NCBI RefSeq assembly: GCF_042675645.1
Contig: NZ_JBHTJH010000017.1
Location: 1,309,336 to 1,373,335 of the forward strand
Source: Sungkyunkwania multivorans
GTDB lineage: Bacteria; Bacteroidota; Bacteroidia; Flavobacteriales; Flavobacteriaceae
DNA length: 64,000 nucleotides
Reading direction: 5' to 3'
The translations under genes and the position numbers were made by a program. Each line of letters opens with the position of its first letter. Position 1 is the stretch's first letter. The notes beneath the pieces are model-generated. The model saw only the letters and a program-made list of their open reading frames with translations, made no database searches and was not told the DNA's origin. This document shows, in pieces, positions 17,674-25,472 of the stretch.

Positions 17674-17703
17674 AAAAAAGGTGGAAGAGATTCCACCTTT
17701 TTT
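17674..17703. terminator. Perfect bidirectional terminator hairpin
   Basis: A perfect 13-base-pair stem (AAAAAAGGTGGAA with TTCCACCTTTTTT) closed by the tetraloop GAGA. A and T tracts on both sides make it able to stop transcription from either direction. As a first terminator lies just before it, it may serve a minus-strand transcript from the 17.7-17.9 kb region. Confidence 0.75.
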
Positions 17704-17949
17704 GCCCCAAATCTTACCATGAACTTAACCTACTTATGCTATGGTGATACGAATATAACACCCTTACCATTACTGCAGCAACAAAATAAGATGAAACGTC
17801 GTTTTATCGGATAAACGGTAACAGGGTTTCGTGCGAATCACCATATATAGTTAGATGTTGTAAGAATTATTTTATAAGCAGTGCAATTGGTTGACCACAA
17901 CAGCTATGTTGCGGCTTTTGTCTATTTTTACGGATCAAATGTATTCAGA
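17704..17949. other. Structured noncoding region before dnaG
   Basis: No gene is seen in these 246 bases. ATGGTGAT at 17741-17748 pairs with ATCACCAT at 17837-17844, and CG at 17750-17751 with CG at 17834-17835. An inner near-palindrome, TTTATCGGATAAA, lies between. Together with the perfect hairpin at 17674-17703 this could be a small RNA on the minus strand or a structured leader of dnaG. No confident promoter was found. Confidence 0.3.
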
Positions 17950-19914
17950 TTGATTTCTAAATCTACCATAGATAAAGTTTTTGAAACTTCCCGCGTCGAG
18001 GAGGTGATCGGTGATTTTGTGCAGTTAAAGAAATCGGGCTCAAATTTTAAGGGATTAAGCCCGTTTACAGACGAGCGCACACCTTCTTTTATGGTGTCTC
18101 CGGTGAAGCAGATCTGGAAGGACTTTTCTAGTGGCAAAGGAGGTAATGTCGTTGCCTTTTTGATGGAGCATGAACATTTTTCGTATCCTGAGGCGATAAA
18201 ATATCTTGCAAAGAAGTACAATATCGAAATAGAAGAGACCGAACAGACCAACGAAGAAAAGCAGCAGGCAAGTGAACGAGAAAGCATGTACTTGGTCTCT
18301 GAATATGCCAATAAATATTTTCAGAGGACCTTATGGGAATCAGAGGCTGGAAAGGCGATTGGACTCACATATTTTAAAGAAAGAGGATTTACCGATGAGA
18401 CGATAAAGAGGTTTGGTCTAGGATATTCGCTCGATCAATGGGAGGCTTTCACTAAGGAAGCGCTTAAAGATGGTTATCAGCTAGAATTTTTAGAGAAGAC
18501 AGGATTAACGATCGTAAAAGGAGACAGAAAGTTCGATCGATTCAAAGGACGTGTCATGTTCCCGATCCGCAGTATGTCCGGAAGGGTTTTGGGTTTTGGA
18601 GGTAGGATTCTTACGAACGATAAGAAGGCAGCGAAATATCTCAACTCCCCAGAGAGTGATATTTACCATAAAAGCAAAGTGCTCTACGGGATCTATCATG
18701 CAAAACAATCGATAGCGAAGGAGGACAATTGTTATCTGGTTGAAGGATATACCGACGTTATTCAATTCAGTCAGCGAGGTGTAGAAAATGTGGTTGCCTC
18801 CAGCGGGACTGCTCTAACTCCAGAACAGATACGACTTATCAATAGACTCACTAAAAACATTACGGTGCTCTTTGATGGAGATGCTGCAGGGCTTCGCGCC
18901 TCCCTTCGCGGTATCGACCTCATTTTAGAGCAGGGCATGAATGTAAAGGTCTGCACTTTTCCCGAAGGCGAAGATCCTGATAGCTTTGCCAAGAAAACCC
19001 CCCTTGAAGAACTGGTGCGTTATCTGCAGGAGCAGTCAAAGGATTTCATTCAATTCAAGGCTTCGCTATTAATGCGTGAAGCCAAGGGAGACCCCATAAA
19101 AAGAGCCTCTGTCATTGGGGATATTGTGAATAGCATTGCGAAAATTCCCAATCGTATTCAACGCGAAGTATATATTCAAGAGTGTTCGCGCATCATGGAC
19201 ATTTCAGAAGAGGTACTCTTTAATACCTTGGCGCAGATCAGCAATAAGGAGCTCAAAGAGGCCAATAAAAAGTACAAGCAAGAGCAGCGGGCTTTCGACG
19301 TCGTTAAGAATGAGGTGGCTCAAGAGACTTCCAAGGTAGATAGACTCAATGTCCTAGAGATGAGTCTCATTAAAAGTTTGCTTATCTATGGGGGAAAGGA
19401 AGAGGATTTCGAGGACCTGTTGCTCAAGGAAAATGAGGAGGGTGAATTGACTCTGGAGCCAGAAGTATTCAAAGCGAAGGTCTACGAAAAGATGTATCTC
19501 GACCTTCAGCAAGACGAAGTGGCCTTTGCCAATGAGCAGTTCAATTTCCTTTTTAACGAACTGGTAAAGAGGTATAGTGAAAATGACGACTTTTCCGTTG
19601 ATGCGATCATCAATGAGATAGACCCGGAGATCGCAGGTGAAATAACAGGAATGTTAATGGATGAAGAGCAGTATGATCTGCACGATTGGGAGAGTCAGAA
19701 CATTTTTCCTAAAGATCGAGATACCGGCGTGGCGCAGCAAGTTAGCGAGACGATATTGAACCTTCGTTGTTACCTTATCGATGAAAAGGTAAAAGAATTA
19801 CAACAAAAAACCAGCGAAAATAAAGATGGTAGCAATGTTGAGGTCCTTGAAGAGATCCAAAATTACTACCATCTAAAGGTGTTGTTGTCTAAAAAACTCA
19901 GACGTGTCGTCTAA
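17950..19914 (+). CDS. dnaG: DNA primase DnaG, lacking zinc ligands
   Basis: DnaG makes the RNA primers for DNA replication. I place the start at TTG 17950 because the conserved opening is ISKSTIDKVFETSRVEEVIG; the frame stays open to a GTG at 17881, but that stretch looks unrelated. The catalytic core has RFKGRVMFPI and the Toprim motifs LVEGYTDVI and LFDGDAAG; the C-terminal helicase-binding part is long and acidic. The N-terminal zinc ribbon fold is recognisable (LSPFTDERTPSFMVSP, IWKDFSSGKGG), but the four usual ligands correspond to Ser37, Thr40, Asp58 and Ser61. Its last 4 bases overlap the convergent response regulator gene. Confidence 0.95.
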   Translation: MISKSTIDKVFETSRVEEVIGDFVQLKKSGSNFKGLSPFTDERTPSFMVSPVKQIWKDFSSGKGGNVVAFLMEHEHFSYPEAIKYLAKKYNIEIEETEQTNEEKQQASERESMYLVSEYANKYFQRTLWESEAGKAIGLTYFKERGFTDETIKRFGLGYSLDQWEAFTKEALKDGYQLEFLEKTGLTIVKGDRKFDRFKGRVMFPIRSMSGRVLGFGGRILTNDKKAAKYLNSPESDIYHKSKVLYGIYHAKQSIAKEDNCYLVEGYTDVIQFSQRGVENVVASSGTALTPEQIRLINRLTKNITVLFDGDAAGLRASLRGIDLILEQGMNVKVCTFPEGEDPDSFAKKTPLEELVRYLQEQSKDFIQFKASLLMREAKGDPIKRASVIGDIVNSIAKIPNRIQREVYIQECSRIMDISEEVLFNTLAQISNKELKEANKKYKQEQRAFDVVKNEVAQETSKVDRLNVLEMSLIKSLLIYGGKEEDFEDLLLKENEEGELTLEPEVFKAKVYEKMYLDLQQDEVAFANEQFNFLFNELVKRYSENDDFSVDAIINEIDPEIAGEITGMLMDEEQYDLHDWESQNIFPKDRDTGVAQQVSETILNLRCYLIDEKVKELQQKTSENKDGSNVEVLEEIQNYYHLKVLLSKKLRRVV

Positions 19915-20540
19915 TATAATTCCAATGCCTTTGCTTGTTGAAGCAAGTCTACGAGATTGTCTACATTCAACTTACGCATAAGCCGTGCCTTGTAGGTACT
20001 CACCGTTTTTTCATTAAGATTAAGCTCCTCTGCAATGTGCTTGTTTCGTCTTCCTGCTGCCAATAGCTTCAACACTTCAACTTCTCTTGTAGAGAGTCTT
20101 CTAAAGAACCTTCGAGGCTTGTTGGTGCTTTCGTCAAAGGCCAATCTTTGGGCAAGTTCATTGCTGATAAAAATACCCCCATTGGCTACCTTCAAAATGG
20201 CCTCACCGATCATATCAACGTCAACCGACTTTGCCAAATAACCAGAGGCACCCGCTTTCAAGGTACTTACGGCGTATACATCTTCGGCCTGTGAGCTGAA
20301 CATGATCACTTTAACATCTGGATGCTCTTTTTTTAGCTTTCTTAATGCCGTGATGCCATTGATCTCTGGGATGTCCATTTCCAACAGTACTACATCGACA
20401 TCGTTGCTCGCAACAAAATCAAATAATTCTGAGGTTGTGGCAGCTCTCCCAATTACTTCGATGTTATTGGAGGACTTGAAGAGCGCTTTGATTCCCTTTT
20501 GAACAATGGGATGATTATCGGCGACTAATACTTTGACCAT
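19911..20540 (-). CDS. LuxR/NarL-type response regulator with atypical receiver
   Basis: A 209-residue two-domain regulator. The receiver spans residues 1-120 and a LuxR-type helix-turn-helix lies near 145-205 (LSTREVEVLKLLAAGRRNKH, KTVSTYKARLMRKL). In place of the usual acidic pair and phosphoacceptor Asp, the receiver shows Asp8-Asn9 (VADNHPIV) and Glu54 (VVLLEMDIP), while Lys104 is kept. Normal phosphorylation is therefore doubtful and the protein may be locked in an active-like form or respond otherwise. No histidine kinase lies nearby. The target genes are unknown. Confidence 0.9.
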   Translation of the reverse strand: MVKVLVADNHPIVQKGIKALFKSSNNIEVIGRAATTSELFDFVASNDVDVVLLEMDIPEINGITALRKLKKEHPDVKVIMFSSQAEDVYAVSTLKAGASGYLAKSVDVDMIGEAILKVANGGIFISNELAQRLAFDESTNKPRRFFRRLSTREVEVLKLLAAGRRNKHIAEELNLNEKTVSTYKARLMRKLNVDNLVDLLQQAKALELY

Positions 20541-20730
20541 AATCCTAATTTTTAATTAATACAACACATGCCACAAAAAGAATAGCACTAAATAAAGTGC
20601 AAGGACGATAATGAGCCTTATGGATGGATATGCGGGGGTTGCTTCGTTTACGTTAAAGTTACTCAAAAAAACAATACGACCCTTAACAGATTCCCAGAAA
20701 AGCCTTTCATTTTTAATAAGAATGCAGATA

Positions 20731-21519
20731 TTAAAGGTAATTTTTGGGGATTTCGCATACGGGTATTGGAATCATTTTATGCTTATTAGCACCGTTGAAT
20801 TTTTTGTAGATCTCAAAGACTTTTTTTTCTCTCCCATCAAAATCGTCGGCTACCTTACCTTGATCATCCATAGACATTGCCCATTCCAATTCGGGGTAGC
20901 TGGCGCCTATCTGGTCTTCATCACTTCTGGCGTCACCAAAAAGACCATCAGATGGAGCCGCCACTATAATGCTATTAGGGACTTGTAAATACTTTCCAAC
21001 TTCGTACACCTCGCTTTTTAAGAGATCTGCAATAGGACTTAGGTCGACGCCTCCGTCTCCATACTTGGTATAAAACCCAACACCAAAATCCTCTACCTTA
21101 TTGCCAGTCCCTGCGACCAGTCTTCCCAGAAGTCCAGCATAGTAGTATAAGGTGGTCATTCTCAGTCTCGCTCGCGTATTGGCCAAGGCCATATCAACAG
21201 TGGTCTGCGATCCGTCTAATGAGACCTCGGTCTTAAATTCTTCAAAGACGGGAGTAAGGTCAACTCGGGTAGCGGTCACATTATCAAACCGTTTTTCAAG
21301 CTGTTCAATATGCTCTTGCGCCCTGCTTACATGGCTCGCCGCCTGGTGTATGGGCATCTCTATGCAAAGTGTAGGGAATCCAGTCTTGGCGCAGAGGGTA
21401 GAGGTCACGGCAGAATCGATACCACCAGAGACACCGACCACAAAGCCATTGACCTTGGCATTTGTTGCATACTTTTTTAGCCAATCTACGATGTGGTCAA
21501 CAACTTTTTCTGTCTTCAT
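20731..21519 (-). CDS. nadE: NH3-dependent NAD+ synthetase
   Basis: NadE performs the last step of NAD synthesis by amidating deamido-NAD through an adenylate. The 262-residue protein has the ATP pyrophosphatase P-loop VSGGIDSAV near residue 29, and substrate loops GTGNKVEDFGVGFYTKYGDGG near 137 and APSDGLFGDARSDEDQIGASY. It lacks the N-terminal glutaminase domain of long NadE enzymes, so it should use free ammonia. It is divergent from gldB; nadE next to gldB and gldC is a known flavobacterial arrangement. Confidence 0.95.
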   Translation of the reverse strand: MKTEKVVDHIVDWLKKYATNAKVNGFVVGVSGGIDSAVTSTLCAKTGFPTLCIEMPIHQAASHVSRAQEHIEQLEKRFDNVTATRVDLTPVFEEFKTEVSLDGSQTTVDMALANTRARLRMTTLYYYAGLLGRLVAGTGNKVEDFGVGFYTKYGDGGVDLSPIADLLKSEVYEVGKYLQVPNSIIVAAPSDGLFGDARSDEDQIGASYPELEWAMSMDDQGKVADDFDGREKKVFEIYKKFNGANKHKMIPIPVCEIPKNYL

Positions 21520-21625
21520 TGTGGTGGTTTTTTAGATTTGTAATAAATACCTTTGCCAAACAAAAATACGCGAATCATAAAATTTAAAAAAGACCGTGGC
21601 GTTATTGCTACAAAAAATTCTTCAG

Positions 21626-22591
21626 ATGATCAAAAAAGGTATAGCATTTCTGCTATTGGCAGTATTTTTTCTTTCCGCATGCAAAAAGGAGAATAAAGTG
21701 GAGACCGAGATCGCCAAGATTCCAGTTGAGATAGATGTGGATAGATTTGAGCAAGAGTTTTATAAAAGCCCGATCGGGCAACTGCAATCGATAAAAAGGA
21801 AGTATCCATATTTATTTCCAGTACAATATAAAGATAGTTTTTGGCTGCAGAGAAAAAAGGATACACTGCAACTAGAACTAGTAGCTCAAGTCGATGAGAC
21901 CTTTGGTGGTCTTGGGCAAGAAAAAGAAAATATCAGAGCGCTATTTCAGCATATAAAATATTATTTCCCAAGCTTTGATCCACCTCATGTGATCACCTTG
22001 ACGTCCGACGTAGATTACGAGAACAAAGTGATCTATGCCGATAGCCTCTTATTGATCTCTTTAGATACCTATTTGGGCGAGAGCAACTATCTGTACGAAG
22101 GGCTGTCGCAATACAAAAGAGCCAATATGCGAAAAAGTATGTTGTTGTCTGATATCGCCAATGCCATTACAGGGCGAAAAGTTAGGCAGCCACAGAATCG
22201 CATATTTCTGTATCAAATGATCTACCATGGGAAAATATTGTACCTAAAGGATAAGTTGTTGCCTTTACTGCCCGACAAGGATAAGATCGGTTATTCCCAA
22301 GAACAGCTTCAATGGGCTGCTGAAAACGAACAATTCATTTGGCGCTATTTTGTTGAAAATGATATGTTATATGAAACGGATCCTAAATTGCTTCAGCGGT
22401 TTATCTATGATGCGCCTTTCTCTAAATTCTATCTCGAAATCGATAGCGAATCTCCTGGAAGATTAGGGCAGTGGTTGGGGTGGCAGATCGTTAGAAGTTT
22501 TATGAACAATAATGACGTATCTTTGCAACAATTATTGGAGACCCCCGAAGAAGAAATCTTTAACCGTGCTAAGTACAAACCTAAAAAGTAA
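21626..22591 (+). CDS. gldB: Gliding motility lipoprotein GldB
   Basis: GldB is an envelope lipoprotein required for gliding in flavobacteria. I start at ATG 21626, which gives MIKKGIAFLLLAVFFLSAC with the lipobox Cys at residue 19; the frame is open to a GTG at 21596. The 321-residue protein has IPVEIDVDRFEQEFY near the start and a conserved C-terminal PGRLGQWLGWQIVRSFM segment, which resembles a zinc-peptidase-like end without a clear metal site. gldC begins in its stop codon (TAATG). Confidence 0.92.
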   Translation: MIKKGIAFLLLAVFFLSACKKENKVETEIAKIPVEIDVDRFEQEFYKSPIGQLQSIKRKYPYLFPVQYKDSFWLQRKKDTLQLELVAQVDETFGGLGQEKENIRALFQHIKYYFPSFDPPHVITLTSDVDYENKVIYADSLLLISLDTYLGESNYLYEGLSQYKRANMRKSMLLSDIANAITGRKVRQPQNRIFLYQMIYHGKILYLKDKLLPLLPDKDKIGYSQEQLQWAAENEQFIWRYFVENDMLYETDPKLLQRFIYDAPFSKFYLEIDSESPGRLGQWLGWQIVRSFMNNNDVSLQQLLETPEEEIFNRAKYKPKK

Positions 22592-22926
22592 TGGCAAACC
22601 ACACTTCAGAGATCAAACTCAAAGTAGAGTTAGACGAAAATAGAGTTCCCGAAAAATTGTCATGGTCCGCCGAGGATGGCGGAATCAGCGAGGAAGAGGC
22701 AAAGGCCGTAATGCTATCTGTATGGGATAGTAAACAACAGGAAACGTTGCGTATCGACCTATGGACCAAAGATATGCCCGTGGACGAGATGAAACTGTTC
22801 TTTCATCAGACATTGGTCACCATGGCAGATACCTTTTTCAGAGCAACGCAAGATGAGAAGATGACTGCTACCATGAAAGACTTCTGCGATTACTTTGCCG
22901 AGAAGCTCGAGTTGAAGAAGCCCTGA
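22591..22926 (+). CDS. gldC: Gliding motility protein GldC
   Basis: A 111-residue cytoplasmic protein of the GldC family, with the family opening SEIKLKVELDENRVPEKLSW and RIDLWTKDMPVDEMKLFF. GldC supports gliding but in some species is not strictly essential. Its ATG overlaps the gldB stop by one base, which implies coupled translation. No signal peptide or membrane segment is present. Confidence 0.93.
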   Translation: MANHTSEIKLKVELDENRVPEKLSWSAEDGGISEEEAKAVMLSVWDSKQQETLRIDLWTKDMPVDEMKLFFHQTLVTMADTFFRATQDEKMTATMKDFCDYFAEKLELKKP

Positions 22927-22965
22927 CCCTAAGTAAGGATATTCTTTTTCCCCGACAATAGTCTA

Positions 22966-23340
22966 ATGACCGATACGATAGAGAAGCTCATATTCGTTTA
23001 CAATGCCCGATCTGGAGCCTTGAACGCATTGATGGATGCTGGCCATAAGTTGTTTAGTCCTTCGACATACCCGTGTAGTTTGTGTGCATTGACCTATGGG
23101 GCTTTTTCCGAGAAGAAAAAATGGAAGGCCTTTAAGCGGCAAATTGATACTCCTATCAGTTTTTTGCATATCGATGAGTTTGAGAAGGAATATGCCTCAA
23201 AGTTTCTTAATAATTATCAATATCCGGTCGTGTTAGCTGCGACTGCAAATGACCTACAGTTGGTGATGTCCTCAAAGAAGTTGGACGCCATGGAGGATAT
23301 AGATCAGCTCATCAAAGAACTGAGCAGCCTGTTGAAATGA
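22966..23340 (+). CDS. Conserved hypothetical protein with CALTYG motif
   Basis: A 124-residue soluble protein that I know only as a conserved bacteroidotal hypothetical. It has KLIFVYNARSGALNALMDAGHK and the Cys-pair motif CSLCALTYG near residue 37, followed by EKKKWKAFKRQI. The paired cysteines could bind metal or form a redox site, but that is inference. It follows gldC by 39 bases and its stop directly abuts that of the convergent engB, so no terminator separates the two. Confidence 0.7.
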   Translation: MTDTIEKLIFVYNARSGALNALMDAGHKLFSPSTYPCSLCALTYGAFSEKKKWKAFKRQIDTPISFLHIDEFEKEYASKFLNNYQYPVVLAATANDLQLVMSSKKLDAMEDIDQLIKELSSLLK

Positions 23341-23952
23341 TCAGCGACTATTTTTTAATTCAAGATTCACCTGTGCGATATAGTCGAGAAGTTCTTCTTT
23401 TCCAATGTCTTTAGAGGCCGAAGTGATAAAATAATTAGGCATTTCTTCCCATACATCTGCAAGTAGCTTTTCCTTGTAGATATCTATGTTTTGCTTGATC
23501 GCGTTGGGTTTCAGCTTATCGGCTTTTGTGAAGATGATAGAGAAAGGGATGCCGTTCTCTCCAAGCCATTGCATGAATTCCATATCTATTTTTTGAGGCT
23601 CATGCCTTATGTCCACCAAAACGAAGGCGGAAACCAATTGAAGCCGCTTTTCAAAATAATTGGTGATAAATTTCTGAAAGGTCTTCTTTTGGCTCTTAGA
23701 AACACGCGCATATCCATATCCAGGCAGATCGACCAAAAACCACTCGTCATTGATCTTGAAATGATTGATGAGCTGGGTCTTTCCAGGTCTTCCCGAAGTT
23801 TTTGCCAAGCTCTTGCGCTGCGTCAACATGTTGATCAAGGAAGACTTCCCAACATTGGAGCGGCCGATAAAGGCATATTCCGGAATCGGCTCCTTAGGGC
23901 ATTTCGCAACATCGCTGTTACTCATTACAAAAGTTGCCGACTTTATTTTCAT
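23341..23952 (-). CDS. engB: Ribosome-biogenesis GTPase EngB/YsxC
   Basis: EngB is a small essential GTPase that helps assemble the 50S ribosomal subunit. The 203-residue protein has all G motifs: G1 GRSNVGKS (near residue 31), G2 threonine in KTSGRPGKTQLINHF, G3 DLPGYGYA, G4 TKADKL and G5 TSASKDIG. The preceding PEYAFIGRSN is the family hallmark. It follows the alpha/beta hydrolase gene by 9 bases on the same strand and is probably cotranscribed with it. Confidence 0.95.
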   Translation of the reverse strand: MKIKSATFVMSNSDVAKCPKEPIPEYAFIGRSNVGKSSLINMLTQRKSLAKTSGRPGKTQLINHFKINDEWFLVDLPGYGYARVSKSQKKTFQKFITNYFEKRLQLVSAFVLVDIRHEPQKIDMEFMQWLGENGIPFSIIFTKADKLKPNAIKQNIDIYKEKLLADVWEEMPNYFITSASKDIGKEELLDYIAQVNLELKNSR

Positions 23953-23961
23953 CCTATGGGT

Positions 23962-24726
23962 TTAGAAGTTCCTCTGGGAGAGCCAAGATTCAAGGATCGT
24001 ATTAAATTCTTCAGGATGTTCCATCATTGGTGCATGCCCGCATTTATCGATCCAAAACAGGTCAGAATCTGGAAGTAGACTGTGAAATTCCTCAGCGACA
24101 TTTGGAGGGGTCACCGTGTCATTCTTACCCCAGATAATACCCACTGGGGTATTCATTTTAGGTAGATCCTTTGCCATATTGTGCCTAATGGCGCTTTTGG
24201 CAATGGCCAATGTCTTGATCAATTTTCTGCGGTCGTTTACCGTGGCATAGACCTCATCCACGATCTCTTTAGTGGCCACTGTAGGGTCATAAAAGACATC
24301 TTCACTTTTTTTCTTGATAAATTCATAGTCTCCACGCTTTGGATAGCCATCTCCCATGGCGCTTTCGTAGAGCCCAGAGCTCCCGGTGATGACCAATGCC
24401 TTCACCTTTTCAGGATACATTTTGGTGTGTAACAATCCTATGTGACCACCTAGGCTGTTCCCTAATAAAATAGCCTCATCCAGCTGTTTATGCTCTATAA
24501 ACTCTTCAAGATATTTTGCAAAATTCTTCACCGTGGTTTTCAATAACGGCATATCGTAGATAGGAAGCTCTGGGATCAATACCTTATAGCCTTTCTCTGA
24601 GAAATGACCAGTGACTGATTCAAAATTACTCAATCCGCCCATTAGCCCATGAAGTATGATGATCGGCGTGCCTTCACCTACTTCTAAATAATTGAACTTT
24701 CCTTCCTTGATTAAATTGTCTTCCAT
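23962..24726 (-). CDS. Alpha/beta-fold hydrolase
   Basis: A 254-residue hydrolase. The oxyanion segment is ILHGLMGG near residue 28, the nucleophile elbow GNSLGGHIG near residue 88, the acidic residue lies in IWGKNDTVTP, and the catalytic His is in CGHAPMMEHPEEF near the C terminus. There is no signal peptide. The fold serves esterases, epoxide hydrolases and C-C hydrolases, so the substrate cannot be assigned. It has its own promoter and leads into engB. Confidence 0.88.
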   Translation of the reverse strand: MEDNLIKEGKFNYLEVGEGTPIIILHGLMGGLSNFESVTGHFSEKGYKVLIPELPIYDMPLLKTTVKNFAKYLEEFIEHKQLDEAILLGNSLGGHIGLLHTKMYPEKVKALVITGSSGLYESAMGDGYPKRGDYEFIKKKSEDVFYDPTVATKEIVDEVYATVNDRRKLIKTLAIAKSAIRHNMAKDLPKMNTPVGIIWGKNDTVTPPNVAEEFHSLLPDSDLFWIDKCGHAPMMEHPEEFNTILESWLSQRNF

Positions 24727-24752
24727 AGAATAGCTAACGATTTAGCAAGAGA

Positions 24753-24760
24753 CAAATATA
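24753..24760 (-). promoter_or_regulatory. -7 box of the hydrolase-engB unit
   Basis: On the minus strand the sequence reads TATATTTG, an exact TAnnTTTG match, 26 bases before the hydrolase ATG. Confidence 0.6.
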
Positions 24761-24932
24761 GGGATTTCGTTTGTTTGTTAAACATATTAAATAATTAGCT
24801 TTTCAAAATGACATTCTCTCGAAAACATCCATTTCAAATTGCTTTTCAAGAAGATGACGCATACCTCCAAGCCCTGCTATCGCTGATAAAAACCAAGTGA
24901 GGAGCGTAATAGGGGAAGAATTTATCAACAAA

Positions 24933-24960
24933 GTGGTAAATAGTGGTAAAATGTGGGAAA
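24933..24960 (+). promoter_or_regulatory. MraZ operator: three direct repeats
   Basis: Three direct repeats, GTGGTAAA, GTGGTAAA and GTGGGAAA, start at 24933, 24943 and 24953, exactly 10 bases apart, so they face the same side of the helix. They lie just upstream of the mraZ -7 box. MraZ is known to bind tandem GTG-containing boxes at its own promoter, so this is the expected autoregulatory operator of the dcw cluster. Confidence 0.75.
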
Positions 24961-24968
24961 CTTTTCCA

Positions 24969-24976
24969 TATATTTG
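24969..24976 (+). promoter_or_regulatory. -7 box of the dcw cluster promoter
   Basis: TATATTTG is an exact TAnnTTTG match just downstream of the MraZ boxes. Transcription would begin near 24982, which makes TTG 25002, not TTG 24981, the more likely mraZ start. Confidence 0.65.
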
Positions 24977-25001
24977 ATTTTTGAACAACAAACCACATTT
25001 C

Positions 25002-25472
25002 TTGCTAAATCTGATCGGAACATACGAATGCAAGGCGGATGCCAAGGGGAGACTGATGATGCCGTCAGCTTTCAAGAAGCAATTGCTTCCCGTGTTACAA
25101 AGCGGTTTTGTATTGAAGCGTTCCGTCTTTCAGCCCTGCCTAGAACTCTACCCGATGGAGGAATGGCAATTGATGATGCAAAGGATGAATAAGCTCAATC
25201 GATTCAAAAAAAAGAACAACGACTTTATTCGGCGTTTTACGGCAGGAGTGAAAATGGTGGAAGTTGACGCCGCAGGTCGATTATTGATCCCCAAAGACCT
25301 GATTGCCTTTGCGGGAATTTCCAAAGAGTTGGTAGTTGCCTCGGCAATCAATATTCTGGAGATATGGGACAAGGAAAAGTACGAGACCTCGGTGAATGAT
25401 GACCTCGACTTTGCCGATTTGGCCGAGGAAGTTATGGGAAATGAAGATATGAGCGCAGATGAGCTATCATGA
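25002..25472 (+). CDS. mraZ: Division/cell-wall cluster regulator MraZ
   Basis: MraZ is a DNA-binding repressor of the dcw operon. I start at TTG 25002, giving LLNLIGTYECKADAKGRLMM, which agrees with the family opening and with the promoter at 24969; the frame is open to TTG 24981. The protein (about 156 residues) has two AbrB-like halves, each with the DxxGR signature: ADAKGRLMMPSAF and VDAAGRLLIPKDL. The acidic tail is typical. It overlaps rsmH by 14 bases. The operator repeats upstream point to autoregulation. Confidence 0.93.
   Translation: MLNLIGTYECKADAKGRLMMPSAFKKQLLPVLQSGFVLKRSVFQPCLELYPMEEWQLMMQRMNKLNRFKKKNNDFIRRFTAGVKMVEVDAAGRLLIPKDLIAFAGISKELVVASAINILEIWDKEKYETSVNDDLDFADLAEEVMGNEDMSADELS

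Noticed and set aside
17881..17949. N-terminal extension of DnaG from GTG 17881
   Set aside because: The extra 23 residues do not fit the conserved DnaG opening, which begins at the TTG 17950.
20611..20988. 125-codon plus-strand frame overlapping the end of nadE
   Set aside because: Antisense to conserved nadE codons; composition is unlike a protein.
22966..23340. Reading the CALTYG protein as a GTPase
   Set aside because: None of the G1-G4 motifs of GTPases is present, so it is left as a conserved hypothetical.
24808..24900. 30-codon plus-strand frame upstream of mraZ
   Set aside because: Too short, no conserved look, no promoter placed for it.
24933..24960. Three GTGG repeats considered as replication iterons
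   Set aside because: Only three copies, directly upstream of mraZ and its -7 box; MraZ operator is the simpler reading.
24803..25075. 90-codon minus-strand frame across the mraZ promoter
   Set aside because: It would run antisense through the operator and the start of mraZ and resembles no protein I know.
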